Positions 42,854 to 52,541 of a stretch of 64,000 nt of DNA are shown piece by piece; positions within the stretch are counted from its first letter, which is position 1, and the number at the start of each line of letters is the position of its first letter. The notes beneath the pieces are model-generated. The model was not told the origin of the DNA, ran no database searches, and worked only from the letters and a program-made list of their open reading frames with translations. The position numbers and the translations under genes were made by a program. Source of the DNA: Pseudidiomarina tainanensis (lineage in GTDB: Bacteria; Pseudomonadota; Gammaproteobacteria; Enterobacterales; Alteromonadaceae); contig NZ_PIQJ01000001.1 of NCBI RefSeq assembly GCF_004214835.1, positions 930,001-994,000 on the forward strand. Direction: 5' to 3'.

Positions 42854-44248
42854 ATGAGCCAAGCTGTAGCGGCAAAATCTTTACTCCATGATCCTATTCA
42901 GCCCACCCTCTGGCGCATGACGTGGCCAGTGATCATTGGGGTGTTGACGCTCATCAGCTTTAACGTGGTGGATACCTTTTTTGTCGGTATGCTCGGTACC
43001 GACCCGTTAGCGGCGGTCAGTTTTACCTTTCCAGTCACGTTTACCGTAGTCAGCCTTGCGATTGGTTTAGGAATTGGTACCTCTGCCGTGATTGCGCGCA
43101 AACGTGGCTCTGGCCGCGAAGAGCATGCCAAGTTTGACGGCACCACGGCGTTATCGGTATCCGCTTTATTGGTCGTGGTCTTGTCGCTGATCGGCTATGT
43201 GGCAATGGATCCCATTTTCACCGCATTACGCGCGCAAGAACGCCTGATTCCCTATATTCATGATTATATGACCATCTGGTTTTTAGGCGCGGTGCTCTTA
43301 GTGACGCCAATGGTCGGTAACGCGGTATTGCGTGCTGCTGGCGACACGCGTACACCGTCGTTGATTATGGCCTCGGGTGGTTTATTGAATGCGATTTTTG
43401 ATCCGATTCTAATTTTCGGCGTTGGGCCAATTCCAGCCATGGGCGTACAGGGTGCGGCGCTGGCGAGTTTAATCTCGTGGATTATCGGTTCAGCATTGGT
43501 ACTTTGGTATTTGAACTACAAGCAATTGTTATCGTTTAAAGCGCCGGCTGATGCCAGTTGGTTACGCTCATCGCGGCAGATCCTCAATATCGGTATTCCA
43601 GCTGCTGGCGCCAATATGCTGACGCCGTTAGCCATGGCGGTCATCACGGCGATTATTGCGGCCTACGGCGCACCGGCAGTTGCTGCTTTTGGTGTGGGTA
43701 CACGCCTTGAGTCACTGGCAAGCGTCATTATTTTGGCGCTGTCGATGTCATTGCCGCCGTTGATTAGCCAGAACTTTGGTGCACACTCCTTTGACCGAGT
43801 GGGCGCGGCTTATCGCGTTGCCGTGCGTAGCGTTTTGGTCGTGCAACTATTTATCTATGGTTTGTTAGTCGCAACAGCACCATGGATTGCTGCAGCATTT
43901 ACCGATGACCCTGAAGTAGCGCGACTGATTCGCTTATTTATTTATATTATGCCGCTTGGTTACGGCGTACAGGGCGTGATTATTTTAACCAACTCCAGTT
44001 TAAATGCGTTACACCGGCCGATGAACGCATTGGTGCTGAGCATCGTACGTTTATTTGTGATGTTTGTGCCGCTGAGTTGGATTGGCGCGTTAATTTACGA
44101 TATTCCCGGATTGTTTATTGGTGGTGTGGTGGCCAATGTAATCACCGGCGTGATTGCGTGGTTCTGGTTCCATCGCGGCTTGCGTATTGAAACCGCCCGC
44201 GAGCGTCACAACCATGCGGAAGGTGCGGTAGAAGGAGTAAGCCGATGA
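42854..44248 (+). CDS. MATE-family multidrug/sodium antiporter
   Basis: A 464-aa inner-membrane protein with about twelve hydrophobic helices in two similar halves. The N-terminal [20 protein letters not shown] and A-V-S-F-T-F-P-V segments and the mid-protein [12 protein letters not shown] are typical of MATE transporters. Substrates are unknown. Its stop overlaps the uvrB start (ATGA), so it may be cotranscribed with that repair gene. Confidence 0.88.
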   Translation: MSQAVAAKSLLHDPIQPTLWRMTWPVIIGVLTLISFNVVDTFFVGMLGTDPLAAVSFTFPVTFTVVSLAIGLGIGTSAVIARKRGSGREEHAKFDGTTALSVSALLVVVLSLIGYVAMDPIFTALRAQERLIPYIHDYMTIWFLGAVLLVTPMVGNAVLRAAGDTRTPSLIMASGGLLNAIFDPILIFGVGPIPAMGVQGAALASLISWIIGSALVLWYLNYKQLLSFKAPADASWLRSSRQILNIGIPAAGANMLTPLAMAVITAIIAAYGAPAVAAFGVGTRLESLASVIILALSMSLPPLISQNFGAHSFDRVGAAYRVAVRSVLVVQLFIYGLLVATAPWIAAAFTDDPEVARLIRLFIYIMPLGYGVQGVIILTNSSLNALHRPMNALVLSIVRLFVMFVPLSWIGALIYDIPGLFIGGVVANVITGVIAWFWFHRGLRIETARERHNHAEGAVEGVSR

Positions 44249-46260
44249 GTCGAGAGTTTGAACTCAAATCTGACTATCAACCAGCGGGTGATCAACCGAC
44301 GGCGATTGAGAAACTCGTTGATAATCTCGATGCCGGTTTAGCGCACCAAACGTTACTTGGGGTTACGGGCTCAGGTAAGACGTTTACCATGGCCAACGTG
44401 ATTCAAAAAATTCAACGCCCGACGTTGATTCTTGCGCACAATAAAACCTTGGCGGCGCAATTGTACGGCGAGATGAAAGAATTCTTTCCGAACAACGCGG
44501 TTGAGTATTTCGTTTCGTACTACGATTACTATCAGCCGGAAGCCTATGTGCCGACGACCGATACGTTTATTGAGAAAGATGCCTCAATTAACGACCACAT
44601 TGAACAGATGCGGTTGTCAGCGACGAAGGCGCTGATGGAGCGCCGCGACGTTGTGTTGGTGGCGTCGGTGTCGTGTATTTATGGTTTGGGTGATCCTGAA
44701 TCGTACATGAAAATGATGCTGCATTTGCGCCGTGGCGATTTGATTGACCAGCGCGATATTCTTCGTCGTTTGGCACAGCTACAGTACAAGCGCAACGATG
44801 CGGCATTTGAGCGGGGCACTTATCGGGTGCGTGGCGAAGTGATTGATATTTTCCCCGCTGAATCTGAACAGCTTGCGATTCGTGTCGAGCTATTCGATGA
44901 CGAAATTGATCGGATTAGCTTTTTTGAACCGTTAACAGGGCAGGTGACTGAGGCTGATGTCGCGCGCGCAACGGTTTATCCGAAAACGCACTACGTGACG
45001 CCTCGCGAAACTATTTTAAATGCCATTGAGCGCATTAAAGAAGAGCTGAAAGAGCGGAAGCAGCAGCTGTTAGATGCGAATAAGCTGGTGGAAGAACAGC
45101 GCTTAAGTCAACGTACCCAATTTGATATTGAAATGATGCTGGAGCTTGGTTATTGCTCGGGTATCGAAAACTATTCACGCTATTTGTCTGGGCGCGCACC
45201 GGGCGAGCCGCCGCCAACGCTACTCGACTATTTACCAGATGATGCGTTGCTGATTATTGATGAGTCTCACGTGACGGTGTCGCAAATTGGCGCCATGTAT
45301 AAAGGTGACCGTTCACGCAAAGAAAACCTCGTAAATTATGGCTTCCGTTTGCCATCTGCGTTGGATAACCGACCGCTGAAATTTGAAGAGTTTGAGGCCA
45401 TTGCGCCGCAAACTATTTATGTGTCGGCAACACCGGGTAAGTATGAAATCGAAAAATCTGCCGGCGAAATTGTTGAGCAGGTTGTGCGTCCAACCGGCCT
45501 TATCGACCCAGAAATCGAAATCCGTCCAGTTGCCACGCAAGTTGACGATTTAATGTCGGAGGTTCGCTTACGCGTTGAGCGTAACGAGCGTGTGTTAGCG
45601 ACGACGTTAACCAAGAAGATGGCCGAAGATTTATCGGATTATTTGGATGAACATGGTATTCGCGTGCGTTATTTGCACTCGGATATCGATACCGTCGAGC
45701 GCATGGAAATTATTCGCGATTTGCGCCTTGGTGAATTCGACGTTTTGGTTGGCATTAACTTGTTGCGCGAAGGCTTGGATATGCCAGAAGTTTCTTTGGT
45801 CGCCATTCTTGACGCTGACAAAGAGGGCTTCTTGCGCTCCGATCGGTCACTGATCCAGACCATCGGGCGCGCTGCTCGTAACCTTAATGGTCGCGCCATT
45901 CTGTATGCGGACCGCATTACTGGTTCGATGCAACGCGCGATTGACGAAACCGACCGCCGCCGCGCCAAGCAGGTTGCTTACAACGAAGAACATGGCATCA
46001 CCCCGAAAGGTTTGAACAAGCGCGTAACTGACGTGATGGATCTCGGTGGTGGTATTCGTGCACCGCGTCGCGAGAAACAGCGCGTTGCCGAACCAGAAGC
46101 AGCTTACGATCCAGCGATGTTTGATCCAAAAGCGCTTGTTCAGAAGATTGAGCAAACCGAGAAGGCGATGTATCAGGCGGCAAAAGATCTGGAATTTGAG
46201 AAGGCTGCGGCATTGCGTGATGATGTAGCCAAACTCCGCGAACAACTTAAAAGACTTTAA
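44245..46260 (+). CDS. uvrB: UvrABC system protein B
   Basis: Damage-verifying helicase-like core of nucleotide excision repair. The 671-aa product has Walker A G-V-T-G-S-G-K-T near 39, the beta-hairpin [10 protein letters not shown] near 92-101, D-E-S-H near 337, helicase motifs [10 protein letters not shown] near 508 and Q-T-I-G-R-A-A-R-N near 540, and the C-terminal UVR domain [11 protein letters not shown] near 652. Length matches E. coli (673 aa). A palindromic heptad element begins 9 nt after the stop. Confidence 0.98.
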   Translation: MSREFELKSDYQPAGDQPTAIEKLVDNLDAGLAHQTLLGVTGSGKTFTMANVIQKIQRPTLILAHNKTLAAQLYGEMKEFFPNNAVEYFVSYYDYYQPEAYVPTTDTFIEKDASINDHIEQMRLSATKALMERRDVVLVASVSCIYGLGDPESYMKMMLHLRRGDLIDQRDILRRLAQLQYKRNDAAFERGTYRVRGEVIDIFPAESEQLAIRVELFDDEIDRISFFEPLTGQVTEADVARATVYPKTHYVTPRETILNAIERIKEELKERKQQLLDANKLVEEQRLSQRTQFDIEMMLELGYCSGIENYSRYLSGRAPGEPPPTLLDYLPDDALLIIDESHVTVSQIGAMYKGDRSRKENLVNYGFRLPSALDNRPLKFEEFEAIAPQTIYVSATPGKYEIEKSAGEIVEQVVRPTGLIDPEIEIRPVATQVDDLMSEVRLRVERNERVLATTLTKKMAEDLSDYLDEHGIRVRYLHSDIDTVERMEIIRDLRLGEFDVLVGINLLREGLDMPEVSLVAILDADKEGFLRSDRSLIQTIGRAARNLNGRAILYADRITGSMQRAIDETDRRRAKQVAYNEEHGITPKGLNKRVTDVMDLGGGIRAPRREKQRVAEPEAAYDPAMFDPKALVQKIEQTEKAMYQAAKDLEFEKAAALRDDVAKLREQLKRL

Positions 46261-46269
46261 GAACAAGTA

Positions 46270-46358
46270 CGATATTAGCTGTTAGATATTTGATATTAGC
46301 AACGAAGTATCGGGTATCTGTGTTTTCTCTAATAACTAATATCCAATAGCTGATATCG
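46270..46358. repeat. Palindromic ATATTAG element
   Basis: An 89-bp element with terminal inverted repeat CGATATTAGCT / AGCTGATATCG. The left half has degenerate GATATTA units, the right half TAATATC units, around a central TATCGGGTATCTGTG segment. It lies just after uvrB and before the DUF2061 gene. Confidence 0.8.
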
Positions 46359-46452
46359 ATTTTGCATTTCACGTCCATCGGTATTTTCGGTTAGATAAAT
46401 ATATGGTAATTGATATTATCTATCCATGAGAAAATTCATGGGGGATACCGAT

Positions 46453-46662
46453 ATGGCGAAAACAGTTTCTTTTGGCGTTATGCACATTAGCGTGGCGTTC
46501 ACCCTCGTGTGGTTGATGACCGGTGATATTGTGTTAGGTGGTGCTGTGGCTTTGATTGAGCCCGTGGTGAACACCGTAGCTTATTACTTTCACGAGAAAT
46601 TTTGGGCGGCGCGGCAAAAGCGACAGCAGAGTCGACAAATGGATACGGTGCACGTAGCATAG
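46453..46662 (+). CDS. DUF2061 small membrane protein
   Basis: A 69-aa protein with two hydrophobic segments. A-K-T-V-S-F-G-V-M-H-I-S-V-A-F-T-L-x-W-L-M-T-G-D and P-V-V-N-T-V-A-Y-Y-F-H-E-K are DUF2061 hallmarks. I choose the ATG at 46453, eight nt after GGGGGA, instead of the in-frame ATG at 46426, since family members begin M-x-K-T-x-S-F. Function unknown. Confidence 0.82.
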   Translation: MAKTVSFGVMHISVAFTLVWLMTGDIVLGGAVALIEPVVNTVAYYFHEKFWAARQKRQQSRQMDTVHVA

Positions 46663-46693
46663 CGACACTTTTGGTTAGTGTTAGAGATGATAC

Positions 46694-47161
46694 GTGCATT
46701 TACAACCTGGCGATGAGCGCTATGTGACACCCGACGGCAAATTAAAAACGCCGTCGAGCCTGCTTTTTATTCTGTTGTTTTTTCTGCGTGGTTACGCTGC
46801 GTGGATTATTTCTCTTACCTTTATGGAAGACCGTTCGCGTCTGCTTAAATTCTTTTACACCAGCACCGACCAATTTAGCCTCGCGTTACTTGTGGGCTTA
46901 CCCGCATTATTTGTCTTTATTCTTTTGACGCAACTAAAAGCGGAAACACCAGAGTGGGTTGCACGCTCATTTGCGGTGGTCCCGATTTTACTGTGGTGTA
47001 GCTGGCTGATTGATGGCGTGTTATTGCTGAGCTTGATCAGTAACTTGTGGCCAACGTTCTCTTTGGTGAAAGCGTTGCTGTTATTCGGCTGGCTAGCGGC
47101 CGGTTGGATGCTGCTGTTCTCACGCCACTTAAAAAGATTTATTGCGTTAATCGTTAGTTAA
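46694..47161 (+). CDS. DUF2919 (YfeZ-like) membrane protein
   Basis: A 155-aa inner-membrane protein starting at GTG, with four predicted helices. The early D-G-x-L-K-T-P-S-x-L and F-L-x-R-G-Y segments fit DUF2919/YfeZ. Function unknown. A palindromic heptad element starts 10 nt after its stop, the same spacing as after uvrB and the peroxiredoxin gene. Confidence 0.72.
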   Translation: MHLQPGDERYVTPDGKLKTPSSLLFILLFFLRGYAAWIISLTFMEDRSRLLKFFYTSTDQFSLALLVGLPALFVFILLTQLKAETPEWVARSFAVVPILLWCSWLIDGVLLLSLISNLWPTFSLVKALLLFGWLAAGWMLLFSRHLKRFIALIVS

Positions 47162-47170
47162 GTGCAACGA

Positions 47171-47251
47171 CGATATTAGATATTAGATATTGGATATTAG
47201 GAAAAGCGCAAGACATCAGATCTAATATCTAATATCAAATTGCTAATATCG
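47171..47251. repeat. Palindromic ATATTAG element
   Basis: An 81-bp element: left arm CGATATTAGATATTAG..., core AAGACATCAGATC (47211-47222 region), right arm TAATATCTAATATC...GCTAATATCG. The same core occurs in reverse orientation in the element at 51124-51240. Confidence 0.85.
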
Positions 47252-47270
47252 CTTTTGGTTTTCAAAGAAG

Positions 47271-47346
47271 TGGTGGATGGTACTGGGCTCGAACCAGTGA
47301 CCCCCGCCTTGTAAGGGCGGTGCTCTCCCAGCTGAGCTAACCATCC
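47271..47346 (-). tRNA. tRNA-Val (TAC)
   Basis: A 76-nt cloverleaf with encoded CCA; acceptor GGATGGT / ACCATCC, anticodon loop CTTACAA. It differs from the copy at 47374 at one T-loop base (TTCGAGC here, TTCGAAC there). Confidence 0.96.
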
Positions 47347-47373
47347 ATCAGGGAGACAGAGAAAATGAAGAAG

Positions 47374-47449
47374 TGGTGGATGGTACTGGGTTCGAACCAG
47401 TGACCCCCGCCTTGTAAGGGCGGTGCTCTCCCAGCTGAGCTAACCATCC
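47374..47449 (-). tRNA. tRNA-Val (TAC), second copy
   Basis: Near-identical tandem copy 27 nt from the first, with the standard T-loop TTCGAAC. Being upstream on the minus strand it is transcribed first. Confidence 0.96.
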
Positions 47450-47508
47450 TTTTCTCTGCGTTGCGGGGCGTATTATAGGGAGCTTGACGATACTGTCAAC
47501 AGGAAATC

Positions 47509-47700
47509 TCACTTGATTTGTTCGACTGCTGGTTTTTTCCCCGCTTTGCTGTAAAAATCAACATCCTGCTTCGTAAAAAGACAAGAATCTATGCTTTCGC
47601 CTAATGCGCCTGCCGTTGCTTCTTGGTAGAATGCATCCACAACGAAACTGCAAAATAACCCGAATAATGCGGAGAAAGCAAGAATTATGACAGTGGTCAC
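47509..47700 (-). CDS. Doubtful small membrane or exported protein
   Basis: A 63-aa frame starting at GTG, with a hydrophobic N-terminal helix ([18 protein letters not shown]) and a polar tail containing one further Cys. Its first 14 nt lie antisense inside gltX, so promoter and ribosome-binding site would have to be within gltX. No family recognised. It may be a chance frame in the gltX promoter region. Confidence 0.25.
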   Translation of the reverse strand: MTTVIILAFSALFGLFCSFVVDAFYQEATAGALGESIDSCLFTKQDVDFYSKAGKKPAVEQIK

Positions 47701-49096
47701 CCGATTTGCCCCAAGTCCGACTGGTTACCTTCACGTGGGTGGTGCGCGCACCGCTCTTTATTCCTGGTTAGTTGCCAAAGCAGCTGGCGGGAAGTTTGTC
47801 CTGCGTATTGAAGATACTGACCGTGAACGTTCAACTCAGCCAGCCATTGATGCCATTTTAGAAGGTATGGAATGGTTAGGATTAACGTGGGATGAGGGTC
47901 CGTACTATCAAACCAAGCGTTTTGACCGCTATGAACACTACATTGATAAGCTGTTGCAAGAAGACAAAGCGTATAAGTGTTATTGCTCAACTGAGCGCCT
48001 TGAGAAAATGCGTGAAGAGCAAATGGAAGCGGGCCAAAAGCCGCGTTATGACGGTCATTGTCGCGATAACCCGAATGTTTCTGGTGATAAATATGTGGTG
48101 CGTTTTCGCAACCCGCAGCAAGGTAGTGTGAAATTCAATGACCATATTCGTGGGCCAATTGAATTTGCGAATACCGAGTTAGATGATTTGATTATTGCGC
48201 GTAGCGATGGCACCCCAACGTACAATTTCTGTGTCGTCATTGACGATTGGGAAATGAATATTACCCACGTGGTTCGCGGTGAAGACCACATTAACAATAC
48301 GCCACGTCAGATTAATATCTTGCAGGCGCTGGGTGCGCCGGTGCCTGAATATGCGCACGTGTCGATGATTTTAGGCGACGATGGTAAGAAGTTGTCAAAA
48401 CGCCATGGCGCTGTCAGCGTCATGCAATATCGTGATGACGGCTACCTGCCAGAAGCGGTACTGAACTACTTGGTTCGTTTAGGCTGGTCACACGGCGATC
48501 AAGAAATTTTCAGCGTTGATGAAATGATCAAGCTGTTTAGTCTAGACGATGTGAATAAAGCGGCGTCGGCATTTAATACCGAAAAACTCAATTGGTTGAA
48601 CCAGCATTATATGAAATCGTTGCCGGTTGAGCGCGTGGTACCATTTTTACAATGGCACTTTAGTGACCAAGCGATTGATGTCAGCAAAGGTCCAGCGCTT
48701 GAGAAGCTGATTCCATTAATGGCTGACCGTGTGAAGACACTGAAAGAAATGGCAGAGGAAAGCCGTTATTTCTATGAAGAATATGAAGCGTTTGATGAAG
48801 CTGCGGCCAAGAAACACTTGCGCCCAGTGGCACGCGAAGCACTTGAAGCGGTGCAAGATCGTTTGGCTAGCCTTGAGACATGGGATGCAGCGAGCATTCA
48901 GGCGGCCATTCAACAAACCGCTGACGACTTAGAAGTGGGCATGGGCAAGGTTGGTATGCCGCTGCGTGTTGCGGTAACGGGTTCAGGCAACTCACCATCT
49001 CTTGACGTGACTTTAGAATTATTGTCGCAAGAACAAGTGGTAGGACGTATTGCGCGCGCGATTTCGTTTATCATAGAACGTGAACAAGCGCAGTAA
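47687..49096 (+). CDS. gltX: Glutamyl-tRNA synthetase
   Basis: Class I aminoacyl-tRNA synthetase charging tRNA-Glu, three copies of which lie 1.6-2 kb downstream. The 469-aa product has the HIGH-type motif [13 protein letters not shown] near 10, the C-Y-C-S-T region near 98 and the KMSKS-type K-K-L-S-K-R-H-G near 237. Length equals E. coli GltX. A strong terminator follows. Confidence 0.98.
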   Translation: MTVVTRFAPSPTGYLHVGGARTALYSWLVAKAAGGKFVLRIEDTDRERSTQPAIDAILEGMEWLGLTWDEGPYYQTKRFDRYEHYIDKLLQEDKAYKCYCSTERLEKMREEQMEAGQKPRYDGHCRDNPNVSGDKYVVRFRNPQQGSVKFNDHIRGPIEFANTELDDLIIARSDGTPTYNFCVVIDDWEMNITHVVRGEDHINNTPRQINILQALGAPVPEYAHVSMILGDDGKKLSKRHGAVSVMQYRDDGYLPEAVLNYLVRLGWSHGDQEIFSVDEMIKLFSLDDVNKAASAFNTEKLNWLNQHYMKSLPVERVVPFLQWHFSDQAIDVSKGPALEKLIPLMADRVKTLKEMAEESRYFYEEYEAFDEAAAKKHLRPVAREALEAVQDRLASLETWDAASIQAAIQQTADDLEVGMGKVGMPLRVAVTGSGNSPSLDVTLELLSQEQVVGRIARAISFIIEREQAQ

Positions 49097-49102
49097 CTCG
49101 TG

Positions 49103-49132
49103 AAAGGGCGCCCTAAGTTGGCGCCTTTTTTC
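49103..49132 (+). terminator. Intrinsic terminator after gltX
   Basis: AAAGGGCGCC pairs with GGCGCCTTTT around CTAAGTT, followed by a T-run, 7 nt after the gltX stop. Confidence 0.9.
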
Positions 49133-49155
49133 TACGTCTGATTGAGATATAAAAC

Positions 49156-49788
49156 ATGCTAGAAACCGATAAGTTGTTGGCCAACAATCAAGCTTGGGCG
49201 AAACGAATGCTCGAGCAAGATCCAACGTTTTTTAATAATCTCGTGGCGCAACAAAGTCCTGAATATTTATGGATTGGTTGTTCAGATAGTCGGGTGCCTG
49301 CAAATCAAGTGGTGGGGATGGCGCCGGGTGAGTTATTTGTACACCGTAATGTGGCGAATCAGGTTATTCAAACTGACTTTAACTGCCTATCCGTTGTGCA
49401 ATACGCGGTAGAAACGTTGCATGTGAAGCATATTTTAGTGGTCGGTCATTATGGTTGTGGTGGCGTTCGTGCAGCAACCGAAAGTTGCAGTCATGGCTTG
49501 GTTGACCATTGGTTATTTCCAATTAAAGATATTTACCGCATTCATCACGATGAGTTAGAGAGTATTTCTAACGATAAACAACGACTCGATAGGTTGTGCG
49601 AATTAAACGTGATTGAGCAAGTTCGGAACTTAGCGAAAACGACGATTATTCAGCAGGCATGGGATCGTGGCCAAGAACTAGCAATTCATGGTTGGGTCTA
49701 CAGTATTGAAGATGGTCTTGTGCGAGACATGGAAGTAACGGTACGTGATCGCGCATCGTTGGAGCGAATTTATCACTTTGATGAGTAA
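49156..49788 (+). CDS. can: Carbonic anhydrase, beta class
   Basis: Zinc enzyme that interconverts CO2 and bicarbonate in the cytosol. In the 210-aa product the zinc ligands are Cys42 and Asp44 in G-C-S-D-S-R and His98/Cys101 in V-G-H-Y-G-C-G-G. It is close to E. coli Can (YadF) in length and motif. The next gene, a methyltransferase, starts 19 nt downstream and may be cotranscribed. Confidence 0.95.
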   Translation: MLETDKLLANNQAWAKRMLEQDPTFFNNLVAQQSPEYLWIGCSDSRVPANQVVGMAPGELFVHRNVANQVIQTDFNCLSVVQYAVETLHVKHILVVGHYGCGGVRAATESCSHGLVDHWLFPIKDIYRIHHDELESISNDKQRLDRLCELNVIEQVRNLAKTTIIQQAWDRGQELAIHGWVYSIEDGLVRDMEVTVRDRASLERIYHFDE

Positions 49789-49807
49789 TCTTTAGGTAAT
49801 TCAATTT

Positions 49808-50419
49808 ATGCAAGAAGAACATTGGGAAGAGGTCTATCAAACGAAAGCTGTTGATCGGGTCAGTTGGTTTCAGTCAAAGGCGGAAACCTCACTGCGCTTG
49901 ATTACCGACACCGGCATGAGCCACGATGCGCCGCTCATTGATATTGGTAGCGGTGCTTCGCGACTCATCGATAATTTAATTACCAGTGGCTTCACCAAGA
50001 TTACGGCGTTGGATATTTCCACCAGCGCACTCAATGCGTCTAAAAAACGTCTGAAAGCCAAAGCAGAGCAGGTTACCTGGCTGGTTGGTGATGTGCTTGA
50101 GAGTGCGTTTGCTGCAGGCCAGTTTGCGATTTGGCATGACCGTGCCGTGTTTCATTTCCTAATCACTTCAGAGCAACAACAGCGCTATGTTGAGCAAGCT
50201 GCGCACGCGGTTGAGCAGGGTGGTTATGTCGTGATTGCAACCTTTGCCGAAGATGGCCCAGAGAAATGTAGCGGCTTGCCAGTACAACGGTATTCGGCGC
50301 AACAATTGGCCGAAGTTTTCGCGCCGCAATTCAGTTTGGTACATACTGAACGGGAAATTCATAAAACGCCGCACGGGGCGGAACAAAAGTTTAATTACTG
50401 CGTACTTAGGCGAAATTGA
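49808..50419 (+). CDS. Class I SAM-dependent methyltransferase
   Basis: A 203-aa methyltransferase. E-E-H-W-E-E-V-Y-Q-T-K and R-V-S-W-F-Q near the start, then L-I-D-I-G-S-G-A-S-R near 44 (SAM motif I) and I-W-H-D-R-A-V-F-H-F near 108 place it in a well-known but uncharacterised group often annotated as thiopurine- or tellurite-type methyltransferases. The substrate is unknown. Confidence 0.83.
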   Translation: MQEEHWEEVYQTKAVDRVSWFQSKAETSLRLITDTGMSHDAPLIDIGSGASRLIDNLITSGFTKITALDISTSALNASKKRLKAKAEQVTWLVGDVLESAFAAGQFAIWHDRAVFHFLITSEQQQRYVEQAAHAVEQGGYVVIATFAEDGPEKCSGLPVQRYSAQQLAEVFAPQFSLVHTEREIHKTPHGAEQKFNYCVLRRN

Positions 50420-50479
50420 TCGCGAATTGTTCGAACTGGCGTAAAATTCGTCAAACAATCGAAATTACCAAAAAAAAGG

Positions 50480-50509
50480 TTGACGGTAGTGCGCCAATTA
50501 CCCTAGAAT
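50480..50509 (+). promoter_or_regulatory. Stable-RNA-type promoter for the tRNA-Ala/Glu unit
   Basis: TTGACG and TAGAAT are separated by 18 bp, followed by the GC-rich discriminator CGCCCCG, as in stringently controlled tRNA promoters. Initiation near 50516 would precede tRNA-Ala by about 45 nt. Confidence 0.7.
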
Positions 50510-50560
50510 TCGCCCCGCTGTCAGGGTACTGATGCAGCACACGAATTTCAGTGTTGGTGT

Positions 50561-50636
<76 letters not shown>

Positions 50637-50685
50637 AAGCTGCGCGTTACAGTAGTGAAAACTTGATAGTGATTTGTTCTGGTGC

Positions 50686-50761
50686 GTCCCCTTCGTCTAG
50701 AGGCCTAGGACACCGCCCTTTCACGGCGGTAACAGGGGTTCGAATCCCCTAGGGGACGCCA
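50686..50761 (+). tRNA. tRNA-Glu (TTC), copy 1
   Basis: A 76-nt cloverleaf with CCA; acceptor GTCCCCT / AGGGGAC, anticodon loop CTTTCAC. Identical to the copies at 50869 and 51031. Confidence 0.97.
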
Positions 50762-50779
50762 CTTCTTGAAGAGCAAGAG

Positions 50780-50832
50780 CGATATTAGATATTAGATATT
50801 AGATATTAGATATTAGATATTAGATATTAGCG
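50780..50832. repeat. Pure heptad array (GATATTA x7)
   Basis: Seven uninterrupted copies of GATATTA from 50781 to 50829 plus a closing G, between tRNA-Glu copies 1 and 2. It is the purest array of the family and lacks the core and the opposite arm, which suggests slippage expansion of one arm. Confidence 0.9.
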
Positions 50833-50868
50833 AAAGCCTGAAGAACAGAGCAAATAAAGCAGTCCGGG

Positions 50869-50944
50869 GTCCCCTTCGTCTAGAGGCCTAGGACACCGCC
50901 CTTTCACGGCGGTAACAGGGGTTCGAATCCCCTAGGGGACGCCA
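50869..50944 (+). tRNA. tRNA-Glu (TTC), copy 2
   Basis: Identical to copy 1. The 183-bp period between copies 1 and 2 includes the heptad array, indicating tandem duplication of tRNA plus repeat. Confidence 0.97.
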
Positions 50945-50962
50945 ATTCTTGAAAAGCAAAAG

Positions 50963-50994
50963 CGATATTAGCAATTAGATATTCGATATTAGCG
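50963..50994. repeat. Heptad repeat, short form
   Basis: GCGATATTAGCAATTAGATATTCGATATTAGCG-type sequence between tRNA-Glu copies 2 and 3, with three degenerate GATATTA units. It follows the tRNA by the same kind of short linker (TTCTTGAA-AGCAAAAG) as after copy 1. Confidence 0.75.
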
Positions 50995-51030
50995 AGTGAT
51001 TTCAAGTACCAATAAGATTTGCCAGTCCTT

Positions 51031-51106
51031 GTCCCCTTCGTCTAGAGGCCTAGGACACCGCCCTTTCACGGCGGTAACAGGGGTTCGAATCCCCTAGGGG
51101 ACGCCA
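51031..51106 (+). tRNA. tRNA-Glu (TTC), copy 3
   Basis: Identical to copies 1 and 2. The period to copy 2 is 162 bp; a long palindromic heptad element follows and probably ends the transcript. Confidence 0.97.
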
Positions 51107-51123
51107 CTTCTTGAATACCAAAA

Positions 51124-51240
51124 GTGATATTAGCACTTAGATATTAGATATTAGATCTGATGTCTTAAGCTTTTTCTAATATCCAATATCCAATATCCAA
51201 TATCCAATATCCAATATCCAATATCCAATATCTGTTATCG
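51124..51240. repeat. Palindromic heptad element with expanded right arm
   Basis: Left arm GTGATATTAGC...GATATTAGATATTAGATC, core CTGATGTCTTAAGC, then CTAATATCC followed by about seven to eight copies of AATATCC, ending in TGTTATCG. Its reverse complement aligns with the element at 47171. The end CGATAA provides the stop codon of tesA (51237-51235). Confidence 0.88.
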
Positions 51241-51858
51241 TTTTTGCACTAGTTCCAGTAGATAGGGTTCCATGATGTCGGCGATAAGCGGCTGCGCCTC
51301 ACGATTCGGATGAATCCCATCGTTCTGCATTAACGCCTCGTTTTCGATAATTTGTTCCATGAAAAATGGAATTAACGGCACGTCGTGTTTATCCGCTACC
51401 GTTGGAAAAATGTCCGCAAACATATCGCTGTAGCGCTGCCCGTAGTTCGGCGGAATTCTCACCTGACTTAACGCAACTTTTGCGTCTTGCTGTTGCAATT
51501 GCATGATAATCTGTACCAAATTGTCGGAGATGCTGGCTGGATTAAATCCACGGAGACCGTCATTGCCGCCAAGTTCAACGAATACGGCATCAGGTTGATG
51601 ACGTTCGATGACGCCAGCTAAACGATTTAATGCGCCTTGGGTGGTGTCGCCGCTAATACTGGCATTAATGAGCGTAATGTCAGGATATTTTTCGGCCCAG
51701 CGCTGCTGCAAAACTCCCACCCAAGACTCGCTTTGCGCCATACCATAACCGGCACTTAGGCTATCTCCTAAAACGACAAGTGAGACATTTGCCGAAACTG
51801 GACGTATAACAACGAACAATGCGACGATTACTAACAATTTAGCTAGGAAGTTTTTCAT
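51235..51858 (-). CDS. tesA: Acyl-CoA thioesterase I / lysophospholipase, GDSL family
   Basis: Periplasmic SGNH hydrolase acting on thioesters and lysophospholipids. The 207-aa product has a signal peptide to about V-S-A (23), the nucleophile G-D-S-L-S-A-G-Y-G (Ser33), G-G-N-D-G near 98 and D-G-I-H-P-N near 182 with the Asp-x-x-His pair. It is divergent from ybbA-ybbP, as in E. coli. Its last two codons and TAA lie in the end of a heptad element. Confidence 0.93.
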   Translation of the reverse strand: MKNFLAKLLVIVALFVVIRPVSANVSLVVLGDSLSAGYGMAQSESWVGVLQQRWAEKYPDITLINASISGDTTQGALNRLAGVIERHQPDAVFVELGGNDGLRGFNPASISDNLVQIIMQLQQQDAKVALSQVRIPPNYGQRYSDMFADIFPTVADKHDVPLIPFFMEQIIENEALMQNDGIHPNREAQPLIADIMEPYLLELVQKR

Positions 51859-51860
51859 AA

Positions 51861-52541
51861 ATGCTTATTCAAACCACTCAATTAGAAAAAAAAGTTACAA
51901 CACAAGACGGCATTCTACACATTTTACAGCCAATTGACCTGTCTATTGAAGCTGGGCAAACCGTGGCGATAGTCGGTGCCTCAGGCTCTGGTAAATCGAC
52001 CTTGCTGTCTTTACTTGCTGGATTAGACCTCGCAAGTAGCGGTGATGTTTCCATAGATAACGTAAATTTAGGGGATTTGGATGAGGAGCAACGTGCGAAA
52101 GTACGTGCAGAGAAGATTGGCTTTATTTTTCAATCGTTTTTGTTGATTCCAAGTTTAACCGCACTGGAGAATGTGATGTTGCCAGCAGAGTTAGCGGGTC
52201 ACAAAAATGCCGAGCAGCAGGCGCGTGAACTATTAACCAAGGTTGGTTTAGGCGAGCGCTTAAAGCATTATCCAAATCAATTATCTGGTGGTGAGCAACA
52301 GCGCGTTGCAATTGCGCGGGCCTTTATTGGTACGCCAAAAATTTTGTTTGCAGACGAACCGACCGGCAACCTTGATGCTACGACTGGACATAAAGTTGAA
52401 GATTTACTGTTTGAAATGAACCAAGAGTCGGGCACAACGCTGGTGATGGTGACGCATGATGCGGAATTGGCGAAGCGTTGTCAGCGCATCTTGAAAATGG
52501 ACGCAGGTCGATTAACCGAGGTAAGCAACAATGTGGCATAA
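51861..52541 (+). CDS. ybbA: ABC transporter ATP-binding protein YbbA
   Basis: A 226-aa ATPase of the LolD/MacB type. Walker A G-A-S-G-S-G-K-S near 41, Q-loop F-Q-S-F near 95, signature L-S-G-G-E-Q-Q-R near 145, Walker B I-L-F-A-D-E-P-T-G near 165. Its 3' end overlaps ybbP by 11 nt. It sits 2 nt from the divergent tesA start, so both promoters must overlap the opposite coding regions. Confidence 0.95.
   Translation: MLIQTTQLEKKVTTQDGILHILQPIDLSIEAGQTVAIVGASGSGKSTLLSLLAGLDLASSGDVSIDNVNLGDLDEEQRAKVRAEKIGFIFQSFLLIPSLTALENVMLPAELAGHKNAEQQARELLTKVGLGERLKHYPNQLSGGEQQRVAIARAFIGTPKILFADEPTGNLDATTGHKVEDLLFEMNQESGTTLVMVTHDAELAKRCQRILKMDAGRLTEVSNNVA

Noticed and set aside
50780-51240. CRISPR-like appearance of repeats between tRNA genes
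   Set aside because: The units are 7 bp with no spacers of constant size; the larger repeated blocks are tRNA-Glu genes. No cas genes are present.
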